NCBI GenBank assembly: GCA_041741455.1
Contig: JBGSJZ010000018.1
Location: 62,001-126,000 of the forward strand
Direction of reading: 5' to 3'
Length of the DNA stretch: 64,000 bases
From: CALESS01 sp041741455
GTDB lineage: Bacteria; Chloroflexota; Anaerolineae; Anaerolineales; Anaerolineaceae
The notes under the pieces: generated by a model
Seen by the model: only the letters and a program-made list of their open reading frames with translations
What the model was told of the DNA's origin: nothing
The model's database searches: none
Shown: piece by piece, positions 49,916 through 57,620 of the stretch
Numbering within the stretch: the first letter of the stretch is position 1
Layout: every line of letters begins with the position of its first letter
Position numbers and translations under genes: made by a program

Positions 49916-50827
49916 ATGACACGCTTTCTGGTAGCTGGGTTGATCAATATTGAAACAACCTTGCAAATTGAGGGCTTTCCGTTGCAATACAGTCCGGTCA
50001 ATTTCCCCTTCTTTGGGGTGAACAGCAGCGTCTCCGGGGTGGGCTACAACCTGGCCAAGGCTCTGACAGTCTTGGGCAATGAGATCCAGTTTCTATCCCT
50101 GGTTGGGGACGACACGGCCGGCGGATTGGTGCACACTGCCCTGGGACAGGATCACATTCCCGGCGAAGGTGTGTTAACCGCCATGCCGCTGACTTCTCAA
50201 TCTGTGATTCTGTATGACCGGGAAGGGCGGCGCCAAATCCACACTGACCTGAAAGATATTCAGGACCGCACTTATCCACTGGATACCTTTCACTCGGCAC
50301 TAGAGGCCAGTGATGTGGCGTTAATCTGCAACATCAATTTTGCCCGGCCGTTTTTACAGCAAGCCCTGGCGGCCGGTAAACCAGTGGCAACGGATGTCCA
50401 CACCATCAGCTCATTGGATGACACATACAACCGGGATTATATGGCGGCTGCCAGCGTGCTCTTCATGAGCGATGAACGCCTGCCTGTAGCGCCGGAGGAT
50501 TGGGCGCGGCAGGTGATTGAGCGCTACAACACCGAGGTGGTCGTGATTGGCTTGGGCAGCCGGGGGGCGGTGCTGGCGGTGCGGGATAGCGGGACTGCCG
50601 AGCGTATCCCGACCGTGCACACCCGCAAAGTTGTCAACACCATTGGCGCCGGGGATGCCTTGTTCTCTGCATTTTGCCACAGCTATTTTGTCAACCATGA
50701 CCCCCAGGTGGCGATCCGCAAGGCGATGGTGTTTTCGTCCTACAAGATCGGGGCGCGTTCGGCGGCGGATGGCTTCCTGGATACGGCATCGCTGGAGGCG
50801 TTGTACCACCAGATTTACGAGGGATAG
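49916..50827 (+). CDS. PfkB-family carbohydrate kinase
   Basis: A 303-residue ribokinase-like enzyme that phosphorylates a sugar or nucleoside with ATP. SVSGVGYNLAKALTVLG near residue 39 is the N-terminal substrate loop, and VVNTIGAGDALFSAF near 241 has the catalytic Asp and anion hole. The substrate is not clear. GGGAGGGATGGC precedes the ATG. A strong terminator follows. Confidence 0.92.
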   Translation: MTRFLVAGLINIETTLQIEGFPLQYSPVNFPFFGVNSSVSGVGYNLAKALTVLGNEIQFLSLVGDDTAGGLVHTALGQDHIPGEGVLTAMPLTSQSVILYDREGRRQIHTDLKDIQDRTYPLDTFHSALEASDVALICNINFARPFLQQALAAGKPVATDVHTISSLDDTYNRDYMAAASVLFMSDERLPVAPEDWARQVIERYNTEVVVIGLGSRGAVLAVRDSGTAERIPTVHTRKVVNTIGAGDALFSAFCHSYFVNHDPQVAIRKAMVFSSYKIGARSAADGFLDTASLEALYHQIYEG

Positions 50828-50839
50828 GAAAAACAAAGA

Positions 50840-50898
50840 TAAGATCGTTCCGGTCTTCCCACAGCACCCTATGGGTCAGACCGAGAACGATCTTTTTT
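50840..50898 (+). terminator. Terminator of the PfkB kinase gene
   Basis: AAGATCGTT-GGTCT (50840-50855) pairs with AGACC-AACGATCTT (50877-50894), with a small internal mismatch, followed by a T-run. Confidence 0.85.
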
Positions 50899-50921
50899 AT
50901 TTTTTTGATTCAAATCTAGCT

Positions 50922-50994
50922 GGTAAGGGCGAAGCGGCCGAAACAGGGGAGATCTGTAGTAGAGACGTAAATCCCCGGCTGCTTCGCCCTTACC
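50922..50994. repeat. Inverted-repeat element IR-A, copy 3
   Basis: Arms GGTAAGGGCGAAGCGGCCG (50922-50940) and its near-complement ending at 50994 match the elements at 8263 and 22653. The middle is unrelated. It sits 10 bases beyond the stop of the convergent isochorismatase gene. Confidence 0.8.
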
Positions 50995-51004
50995 CTTGAT
51001 GAAA

Positions 51005-51709
51005 TCAGCTGATTTCCGCCACCACTTCCACGCCATTCAAAGCCATGTGATAAAGGAATATCGAATGCAGCAATTCGCCATCATGAGGCATGGCGCCTAT
51101 TTGTTTTGCAACGGGTACGCTGATGTCGTAGGTTTGGCTGCAATCCGCCGGCAGGATCACCCGGCGCTGCATCTGGCAGGCATTGGCCTCCAGCCGCAGG
51201 TGCATGGCCAGCTGGTAGATGCACAGGTCGGTGCAGTCGCCGACGAGGATGAAGGTGTCCACAGCCGGATGCGCTGCCAGCCAATCGTTCAGGCCAGTAT
51301 TCAGACCGGATTGGATGGAGTTCTTTTCGAAAAGCACCATCTGGTCAAAGAAGGGTAATGAGCGGATCTCGGGGATGGTTTCAGCTTCCAGGGTGCCGCG
51401 TACGCAATGCGGCGGGAACTGGCCGAACTCAACCGCATCCGGCTCGTGGGTGTCTTGCGTCAGCAGGAAGTGGGGCACCCCGGCAGCCTGGGCGCGCTGG
51501 AAGAGCTCCACCACCGGTTCGATGATTGAGTGGACGCGCGGAGAGGAAAGCGCGCCAAAGTGGCAGAAACCGTTGATCATGTCCACGCAGATGACAGCAG
51601 TTTGATCCGGATGGGGGATGGCTTGTTCAAGGGGGAGGGATGGCAGATCCGCCTGCCATTTGGCCAGGAATTTCAGAAAAGGTCGAGACTCGGAGAAGGG
51701 CGTTGACAT
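51005..51709 (-). CDS. Isochorismatase-family cysteine hydrolase (nicotinamidase-like)
   Basis: A 234-residue hydrolase with the family catalytic triad: Asp43 in AVICVDMINGF, Lys129 in LFEKNS and Cys163 in LVGDCTDLCIYQLA. The TQDTHEPDAVEF block near 85 holds possible metal ligands, as in nicotinamidase. Likely role: hydrolysis of nicotinamide or a similar amide in NAD salvage, although isochorismatase-like substrates cannot be excluded. Single gene on the minus strand. Confidence 0.9.
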   Translation of the reverse strand: MSTPFSESRPFLKFLAKWQADLPSLPLEQAIPHPDQTAVICVDMINGFCHFGALSSPRVHSIIEPVVELFQRAQAAGVPHFLLTQDTHEPDAVEFGQFPPHCVRGTLEAETIPEIRSLPFFDQMVLFEKNSIQSGLNTGLNDWLAAHPAVDTFILVGDCTDLCIYQLAMHLRLEANACQMQRRVILPADCSQTYDISVPVAKQIGAMPHDGELLHSIFLYHMALNGVEVVAEIS

Positions 51710-51771
51710 AATTTACCTCTGGGCTGATTATAATCCACCTAAAAATTTATGATATAATTTTCGCCACACTA

Positions 51772-51842
51772 GCGGGCGTCGCCAAGTGGTAAGGCATCAG
51801 CCTTCCAAGCTGACATCGCCGGTCCGAATCCGGTCGCCCGCT
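51772..51842 (+). tRNA. tRNA-Gly (anticodon TCC)
   Basis: A 71-base cloverleaf. The acceptor stem is GCGGGCG with CGCCCGC, the discriminator base is T and the anticodon loop is CTTCCAA (TCC). The T arm GCCGG-TCCGAAT-CCGGT has a C in place of the second T of the usual TTC. CCA is not encoded. A TATAAT at 51753-51758 would start it, and a T-run follows directly. Confidence 0.95.
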
Positions 51843-51893
51843 CTTTTTATTTAACTTGAACCAGACATCCCGGTCCCCATAAAGGGGATCCTA

Positions 51894-51918
51894 TCCGAAT
51901 CCGGTCGCCCGCTCTTTT
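51894..51918 (+). repeat. Direct repeat of the tRNA-Gly 3' end
   Basis: Bases 51894-51918 repeat 51823-51847 exactly over 25 bases, covering the T loop, T-stem 3' strand, acceptor 3' strand and T-run of tRNA-Gly. The 46 bases between them are not tRNA-like. It looks like an attachment-site scar left by an excised integrative element, or a decayed tandem tRNA. Confidence 0.75.
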
Positions 51919-51983
51919 GTTTTAAATAAGCTAACTCGGGCTTTGCCGACCACGCAAAACGAGGATGTCTTGTCAAATTAACT

Positions 51984-52033
51984 TAAATAAAATATTCCGG
52001 CTTAATGAAATTTAATTCATAAAGCCGGAATAT
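51984..52033 (-). terminator. Terminator of the delta-60 repeat protein gene
   Basis: ATATTCCGGCTT (51992-52003) pairs perfectly with AAGCCGGAATAT (52022-52033). On the minus strand the stem runs into TTTTATTT. Confidence 0.85.
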
Positions 52034-52047
52034 AGGGTGTTGTTGCT

Positions 52048-54264
52048 CTATCTAATGATGGCTGGGAAAAACAATTTGTTAAAAAAGACCATCAAGCTGT
52101 GTACGGGTTGATCTTCAACCAATGTAAATGAACCAGCAAATGCGTTCAACCCAGCAGAATCACATAACATCTCAATTACATAAGAATTATAAATTGATAA
52201 ATCATATATTTTTCGTATGGAACTAGAATCGATCGTACCATTGGGTTTTAAGAGAAAAACAACAGGTCCTCGATTCCACTCAGGTATTGTGGCTCCCAAC
52301 CAAAAGGTTTGATCATCCTGAGCACAAATAGCATGACCCGTTACTCCATCGGGTTTTTGGAAACTGGAATCAAGCGATCCGTCCGCATTCAGACGTACCG
52401 GGCTGGAAGTAGTTACCCCACCAACCTTTTGAAAATTTCCGGCAACCATGATCTTTCCATTTGCTAGAGGAACCACATCATTAATAGAGCCATAGTTCCA
52501 ATCATCAATCATGAACGTGGAGGGGGTAAAAGTGGTATCCCTACTCCCATCAAGATTCAGACGAATAATTGCTGAATTGTATCCATCATCAATAATTGGT
52601 GATCCTCCAACATAAATTTTGTCGTCTTTCACTTCGATATCAAATATTTCTCCTATATCAAAGAGCTCTTCTGGGATAAAAGTTGGATCAGTTCCTGAAA
52701 AATCAGAATTCAATCGTTTTATCCAACCACCATTTACCAGAACTTTCTGATCATTCTGGAGCGCAAGGGCAGTAACAAATTGATTGTGATTAATCGAAGA
52801 AATATCTGTCCGCTCACCAAGCTGACTGATCAAATACAACCCATAATTGAGACCTGCGAGAGCCCTACCATCTGGTAAAGCTAAAACAGCATAACTCTTA
52901 CCGACGATATCTGCAAACGGGTGGAAACTGGCATCCAATTTTCCGTTGGCGAGCAAGCGTGCTACTCCAGGATAGTATTCCCCATTAACATGTGTAAAGT
53001 TCCCACCAACCAACAACTTGCCGTCAGAGTAGCGACTGAGACTACCGATACTAGCTTTAGCTCCAACTTGTGGATATGTCCCTGCAATCCGATTCAAATT
53101 GCCGTCCGACAAGTCAATCAACTGCAGCCCTTCAAACAGACCAATTTGATTATCAAAATCCGCTCTTGCAAATCCACCTACCACAAGATTCCCATCACTG
53201 CGCAAGTCCATTGAAAGCACATTGGATGAAATTCCAAAGCTGATCATGGATTGATATGTTCCGCTTGAATCATAACGATAAATTTTTCCTTCCTGGTTGT
53301 AATACGGAAGTCCACTCATCATGCAAGGATCCATATTCCATCCACCGACCAGGAAACCGCCATCCTGAAGAGACAGCAGCGCATCTATCGATTTAAAATT
53401 TTGATTTGGATCAATTAAAAGATCGTTCAATTTCTGGCCATTTGGATCAAGTCGAAAGAAAATCTGGCCAGCGTTACATTGATTATCCCCTCCAATTAGT
53501 AGATAGTCGTCATTTAAAATTGTCACCTCGTCTATTGTGACAGAAATATAAGGTGTAATGAATGAAGTATCAACTGAACCATTTTGATCCAACCGCATTA
53601 CCTCTCTTTCATTGATATCGCTTACAATAATATATTTTCCATTGCTCTGGAGGGCAATATCATAAACACCGCCAATGGATTTGGTGCCAGTCAGGTTGAA
53701 AGAAGAATCCAGGCTTCCATCCGAATTCAAACGGACTAAGGTTTGATACGGAGTAGAACCACCAACCATGATTTTCGTGCCATCAATCAGGATAGTCAAA
53801 ATTTCATGATAAAAAATGTTGGGAGGATTGAATGTGGTATCCAATGAGCCATCAGTGTTTAGCCGAACCAGATAGGTGGTCGTACCGGTTGGAAACAATT
53901 TCATAATACCTGCCAGGACAATTTTTCCGTCCGATTGCCTGGCAGCATCATAGATCTCGTATACCCCCAAGTTTTCATCCACCTGAAAAGCTGGGTCTAT
54001 TGTGCCATCGCTTTTAATAATTGCCAAACTGCTGGGTGATGTCTCGGAGCCGAGGGCTGTAAATTGCCCTCCAACCAATATACTTTCATTTTCAAGTGGA
54101 ATGATGGTGTTAATTATTCCAGGTGAGCTGAAGATTGGCGGATTATCTCCAGCGTTGGTTTTTAGTGTTCTGGAAATTGTGGAATTTCCAGCTACTGGTT
54201 GTACGCTGAGAAGGGTTGAGATAATCAAGAGTGTAATGACGATAGTTCCAAATGAGCGCCGCAT
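52048..54264 (-). CDS. Secreted delta-60 repeat beta-propeller-like protein
   Basis: A 738-residue exported protein. A signal peptide covers residues 1-26 (a hydrophobic IVITLLIISTLLSV, then VAGNS). The rest is about a dozen repeats of 50-60 residues with the delta-60 core, NxDGSLDxxF ... LxxGKIxVGG, clear at SDGTIDPAFQ, TDGSLDTTFNPP, SDGSLDSSFN, NLDGSRDTTFTP and ADGSLDSSFQKP. Such repeats form propeller-like surface proteins. The last residues, MVFFNKLFFPAIIR, have a hydrophobic-Pro-hydrophobic-Arg end like the C-termini of many Chloroflexota secreted proteins; I take it as a possible surface-sorting signal. It is more AT-rich than the neighbours. Confidence 0.88.
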   Translation of the reverse strand: MRRSFGTIVITLLIISTLLSVQPVAGNSTISRTLKTNAGDNPPIFSSPGIINTIIPLENESILVGGQFTALGSETSPSSLAIIKSDGTIDPAFQVDENLGVYEIYDAARQSDGKIVLAGIMKLFPTGTTTYLVRLNTDGSLDTTFNPPNIFYHEILTILIDGTKIMVGGSTPYQTLVRLNSDGSLDSSFNLTGTKSIGGVYDIALQSNGKYIIVSDINEREVMRLDQNGSVDTSFITPYISVTIDEVTILNDDYLLIGGDNQCNAGQIFFRLDPNGQKLNDLLIDPNQNFKSIDALLSLQDGGFLVGGWNMDPCMMSGLPYYNQEGKIYRYDSSGTYQSMISFGISSNVLSMDLRSDGNLVVGGFARADFDNQIGLFEGLQLIDLSDGNLNRIAGTYPQVGAKASIGSLSRYSDGKLLVGGNFTHVNGEYYPGVARLLANGKLDASFHPFADIVGKSYAVLALPDGRALAGLNYGLYLISQLGERTDISSINHNQFVTALALQNDQKVLVNGGWIKRLNSDFSGTDPTFIPEELFDIGEIFDIEVKDDKIYVGGSPIIDDGYNSAIIRLNLDGSRDTTFTPSTFMIDDWNYGSINDVVPLANGKIMVAGNFQKVGGVTTSSPVRLNADGSLDSSFQKPDGVTGHAICAQDDQTFWLGATIPEWNRGPVVFLLKPNGTIDSSSIRKIYDLSIYNSYVIEMLCDSAGLNAFAGSFTLVEDQPVHSLMVFFNKLFFPAIIR

Positions 54265-54604
54265 CTTTATCCTCCTAACGAGTCAAATTAGAACAAATGG
54301 ATTTCCTCTCTAAACCCCCACCTATAATTAAAAAAGCCTTACATTTTATGACAACCCTATTCATCTTTTACACAACAAAAATTTATCACTAAAAATTTCT
54401 CAATAATTTTAAGATATTCATTAGCCTGAGATCATTTTAACGTAGTTTCTTTTTTTTGGATGTCAAGATTTTCGTCCCGAAACCCATCAATCACTCGAAA
54501 GGGGAGGAATCTCTAATAATAACATGAGAAAAGCTTATGTTTTTTCCTTGTTGAAATTAATGCCCGTTGTGCTATCATGATCTAAATAGACAACGGAGGA
54601 AACC
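54265..54604. other. Divergent AT-rich intergenic region
   Basis: This 340-base space separates the delta-60 gene and the small membrane protein gene. It contains the plus-strand promoter at 54551-54578. The ribosome site of the delta-60 gene (AGGAGGAT) is at 54269-54276. No repeat or hairpin stands out. Confidence 0.55.
54551..54578 (+). promoter_or_regulatory. Promoter of the 63-residue membrane protein gene
   Basis: TTGAAA (54551-54556), 16 bases, then TATCAT (54573-54578), 27 bases before the ATG; CGGAGGAAACC is the ribosome site. Confidence 0.6.
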
Positions 54605-54796
54605 ATGTCCAAGAAAAACATCAGTCTGATTTTGATGATCGGTGGAGCGGTCCTTTTGATTTTATCTTTGGCTGCAGACTCGGTTGGGATTGGCTCTTAC
54701 CCCGGCTTCCATAGTGCGCAAATTGCTGGGGCGGTGATTGGGCTGGCGGTTCTTGTCATTGGTTATTTTTTCCGGCGAGCGGCGGAAAAGAAATAA
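54605..54796 (+). CDS. Small two-helix membrane protein, unknown
   Basis: A 63-residue protein with two hydrophobic helices (about 7-25 and 38-56) joined by DSVGIGSYPGFHSAQ and ending with basic FFRRAAEKK inside the cell. Good ribosome site GGAGGAAACC. No domain is recognised; small proteins of this form are common in Chloroflexota. Confidence 0.75.
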   Translation: MSKKNISLILMIGGAVLLILSLAADSVGIGSYPGFHSAQIAGAVIGLAVLVIGYFFRRAAEKK

Positions 54797-54975
54797 TTTC
54801 CCAGAAAATAATCGTTTAAATACCTGAGAATGTAACGATTGGATAATAGACATGATTTGTCTATCATCCAATGCATAACCGTGTTCACTTGGTGCATTTT
54901 GTTGTAAACCCACATCTACACCATTTATAATTCTTCCCAACGCCCAACCCCCAGACCGGGCTGCGAGGTGAACTC

Positions 54976-55416
54976 ATGGAACCCCTGCAATACGCCTTCA
55001 GCGATAAACCAGCTGAAATAACGCCCATCCCGCCGCTGCGCAAGCACCCGACGGATGCCGGGATGGATGTGTGTGCCTTGCAAGGTGGCATCATCCTGCC
55101 ATTTGGCTACCGGGTCTTCCGCACCGGGCTGCACTTCAACATTCCGGAGGGGCTTGTGCTGCAAGCCTGGCCGAAATCCCGGCATCACTGGCTGATGGGT
55201 GCCGGGATCATTGACAGTGGCTACCTGGGGGAAGTATTGATCAAGGTCGTTAATTACAGCCCATGGCCGGTGCGCATCCGGGCCGGGCAGCAGATTGCCC
55301 AATTGGTGCTGATCCCGGTTTTGACGCCGGCCTTGCAGCAGATCCCGCTGGCAGAGTTGCTGGTGGCTGGCTCCGAGCGGGGCAGCACAGGCGGAATTGC
55401 GGGACAGAACCAATAA
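54976..55416 (+). CDS. dut: dUTPase-family nucleotidohydrolase
   Basis: A 146-residue trimeric dUTPase-like protein. Motif 1 is TDAGMDV (residues 26-32), motif 2 WPKSRHHW near 65, motif 3 GIIDSGYLGEV with the catalytic Asp80, motif 4 RIRAGQQIAQLVL near 98 and motif 5 ERGSTGGIAGQ at the end. It hydrolyses dUTP to dUMP, keeping uracil out of DNA. Motif 2 has PKSRHH in place of the usual PRSG, and motif 5 lacks the usual Phe, so substrate preference may be altered. GAGGTGA precedes the ATG. Confidence 0.85.
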   Translation: MEPLQYAFSDKPAEITPIPPLRKHPTDAGMDVCALQGGIILPFGYRVFRTGLHFNIPEGLVLQAWPKSRHHWLMGAGIIDSGYLGEVLIKVVNYSPWPVRIRAGQQIAQLVLIPVLTPALQQIPLAELLVAGSERGSTGGIAGQNQ

Positions 55417-55440
55417 AACCAGGTATCCTTTATCGCGAAA

Positions 55441-55827
55441 CTATTTCATCCGGTCTGCCAGGGCGGTCTTAACGGCCTCGCTGGCCTGGATCAGGCCGCG
55501 TAATCTGATGGAGGCGATCACTTCACTCGCCAATTCAGGGGTAATATCGTTGGCCAGGCTGAGGTAACCAATCAACTTCAGTTCAAGTTTTTCGCCTTTT
55601 GCCTTTAACTTTTCAAGATCCACTTTATCGTAGATCAACACGCCGATTACATAGGAATGGCGGGTCACCGATTGCTGGATTTCTAGATTGTGTTTGTCCA
55701 GTTGATTGCGAATGGCTGTGCGGATAAAGTCGGTGCGATTCGAATACAGCCCTTCCTGTACCAGCAGGTCGATTTTTCCAAGATCCACAGCGGACATATT
55801 GATTGTAATTTTCTCGGTCTCAGGCAT
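55441..55827 (-). CDS. Ribbon-helix-helix (CopG-like) transcriptional regulator
   Basis: A 128-residue protein with an N-terminal ribbon-helix-helix at about 4-48 (EKITINMSAVDLGKIDLLV, SNRTDFIRTAIRNQLDK) and a C-terminal domain of about 75 residues that may bind a ligand (HSYVIGVLIYDKVDLEKL). The arrangement recalls NikR, but the NikR metal ligands are not evident. AAAAAGGAG sets the ATG at 55827. Its promoter is flanked by two perfect palindromes, so it very likely represses itself. Confidence 0.85.
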   Translation of the reverse strand: MPETEKITINMSAVDLGKIDLLVQEGLYSNRTDFIRTAIRNQLDKHNLEIQQSVTRHSYVIGVLIYDKVDLEKLKAKGEKLELKLIGYLSLANDITPELASEVIASIRLRGLIQASEAVKTALADRMK

Positions 55828-55848
55828 TAAAATTCTCCTTTTTGAAAT

Positions 55849-55945
55849 TACCATCCATACGGATGGTATATGGATGTTTCTATTATATCCAAATTTTATG
55901 ATTTGTCAAGACATACCATCCTGATGGATGGTATAAGGATGGTAT
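55849..55945 (-). promoter_or_regulatory. Promoter of the RHH gene between two perfect operators
   Basis: On the minus strand TTGACA (55909-55904), 16 bases, then TATAAT (55887-55882). Operator 1, TACCATCC-ATAC-GGATGGTA (55849-55868), lies over the start of transcription. Operator 2, ATACCATCC-TGAT-GGATGGTAT (55913-55934), lies just upstream of the -35. A third half-site GGATGGTAT is at 55937-55945. With this, the 410 bases from 55828 to 56237 hold nothing else I recognise past 55946. Confidence 0.85.
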
Positions 55946-56237
55946 ATCTTGAATAATCTTCATTCACACACCGTAATCGCAGCATATATTAAGTAGTATG
56001 GTGGATTGAAGTTGCCAACCAACATCCATCGATCATGCAATCTCCAATCCCTTCCAATGTCCGACCTAAACTCACCAACCCTTTTTCCCACCTGAGTTAT
56101 GTCGCCAACTGCACATAAAAAGAAGCTGTCATTTTCCACTGACCATGCTCGGTCCCTGTTCAAACCCCTTCAAAAATCCCAAAACCTGCTCCGGCGTGAT
56201 AGAATCCAAACCGCATTTTTATCCTTGAGGTCTCATT

Positions 56238-57476
56238 ATGGGTTTCATTAGCAAACGACTTGCTGCCGCCCGGCGCGAATACCCCGGCCAATTCTGGCTG
56301 ATGTTCTGGGGCATGCTCATCAGCACCATCGGCACCAGCATGATCTGGCCGTTCCTGATGGTCTATCTGACCAAAGTGCACGGCTATCCGCTGACCAAGG
56401 CAGCCCTTTTGCTTTCCATCAATGCCTTCACCGGCTTGATCTTCTCCTTCATCGCCGGGCCAATCACCGATTTCACCGGGCGCAAGCGGGTGATGGTCTT
56501 CAGCCTGATCGCCCTGGGGGGCTACTACCTGCTGCTGAGCCAGGCCCAGGAGTATGGTCAGTTTCAACTGCTAATGGTGCTGGGCGGCGCCCTGATGCCG
56601 CTCTACCGGGTGGGGGCAGATGCCATGCTGGCCGACCTGGTGCCCGCCGAAAAGCGGGCGGATGGCTACTCGCTGATTCGCATGGCCAACAACCTGGGCA
56701 TTGCGGTCGGCCCGATGATCGGGGGTTTTGTGGCGGCGGCCTCCTTCACCTATTCCTTCATCGGCGCGGCCGTCGGCCTTTCGTCCTACGGCTTCCTGAT
56801 GTGGATCCTGGCCCACGAGACGCTCAACCGCAACATCAACGAGCCGGAGCAAGAGCATGACAACCGTTTTGCCGGCTATCCACGCATCTTCCGCGACCGC
56901 CAATTTCTATCCTTTATTCTCGGCACCGTTGGCATCACCATCGCCGTGCAGATGATGTGGTCGATGCTGGCAGTCTACACCACCCGCAACTACCAACTGC
57001 AAGAAAGCCAGTACGGCTGGCTTCCGGCCACCAATGCCGTGATGGTGGTGACCCTGCAATTCCTGGTGACCCAGGTGACCAAAAAACGCCCGCCGCTGTT
57101 GATCATGGCAGCCGGTGCGGCGGTCTATACCCTGGGGGTCTTCAGCGTCTCGCAGGGCAGCCAGTTCTGGCATTTCTGGCTGGCCATGGTCATCTTCACC
57201 CTGGGCGAACTGATCCTGGTGCCGACCGCCTCCACCTACGCCGCCAACCTGGCCCCGGCGGATATGCGCGGCCGTTACATGTCTCTCTACGGCCTCACCT
57301 GGAACGTGGCGCAGATGGTCGGGGCTCCTTTTGGCGGCCTGTTGAGCGACAACCTGGGGCCAAAGTACATCTGGTACGGCAGTGCCGTCATCGGTACGCT
57401 GGCCGTGTTGTACTTCCTGTTTCTGGCCGGGCGCCAGCACCGGGTCTCCTTGCCACAGGCACAGGATGTGGCATAA
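56238..57476 (+). CDS. MFS transporter
   Basis: A 412-residue, twelve-helix transporter. The motif A-like loop GPITDFTGRKRVMVF lies near residue 74, and a central cytoplasmic loop (NRNINEPEQEHDNRF) separates the halves near 195-210. It is of the drug/multisubstrate exporter kind, but the substrate cannot be told. A weak TTGAGG ribosome site precedes the ATG. It has no operon partner. Confidence 0.9.
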   Translation: MGFISKRLAAARREYPGQFWLMFWGMLISTIGTSMIWPFLMVYLTKVHGYPLTKAALLLSINAFTGLIFSFIAGPITDFTGRKRVMVFSLIALGGYYLLLSQAQEYGQFQLLMVLGGALMPLYRVGADAMLADLVPAEKRADGYSLIRMANNLGIAVGPMIGGFVAAASFTYSFIGAAVGLSSYGFLMWILAHETLNRNINEPEQEHDNRFAGYPRIFRDRQFLSFILGTVGITIAVQMMWSMLAVYTTRNYQLQESQYGWLPATNAVMVVTLQFLVTQVTKKRPPLLIMAAGAAVYTLGVFSVSQGSQFWHFWLAMVIFTLGELILVPTASTYAANLAPADMRGRYMSLYGLTWNVAQMVGAPFGGLLSDNLGPKYIWYGSAVIGTLAVLYFLFLAGRQHRVSLPQAQDVA

Positions 57477-57520
57477 TTCAATTATTCCGATGCCTCACGT
57501 TTTATTACCTTACAAAAAGC

Positions 57521-57601
57521 TGTCCTTGCGAGCCCTTCTGGAATGAGCCAATTCCCCCGGGCAGGAGATTGCTTCACCTCCTCAGACTGTTCGCAATGAC
57601 A
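57521..57601. repeat. Intergenic repeat with inverted ends (TTGCGAG / CGCAATGACA type)
   Basis: The ends TGTCCTTGCGAG (57521-57532) and TTCGCAATGACA (57590-57601) are inverted copies at 10 of 12 positions. The interior GGAGATTGCTTCACC and CGCAATGACA closely resemble a dispersed palindromic repeat that recurs in many environmental bacterial genomes. Only one copy is in this window. Confidence 0.6.
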
Positions 57602-57620
57602 AAAAATGGAGTGAATCCCC

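Noticed and set aside
8263..50994. CRISPR array or phage att sites formed by the IR-A copies
   Set aside because: The copies are inverted repeats tens of kilobases apart with no regular spacers, and no cas or integrase gene is present.
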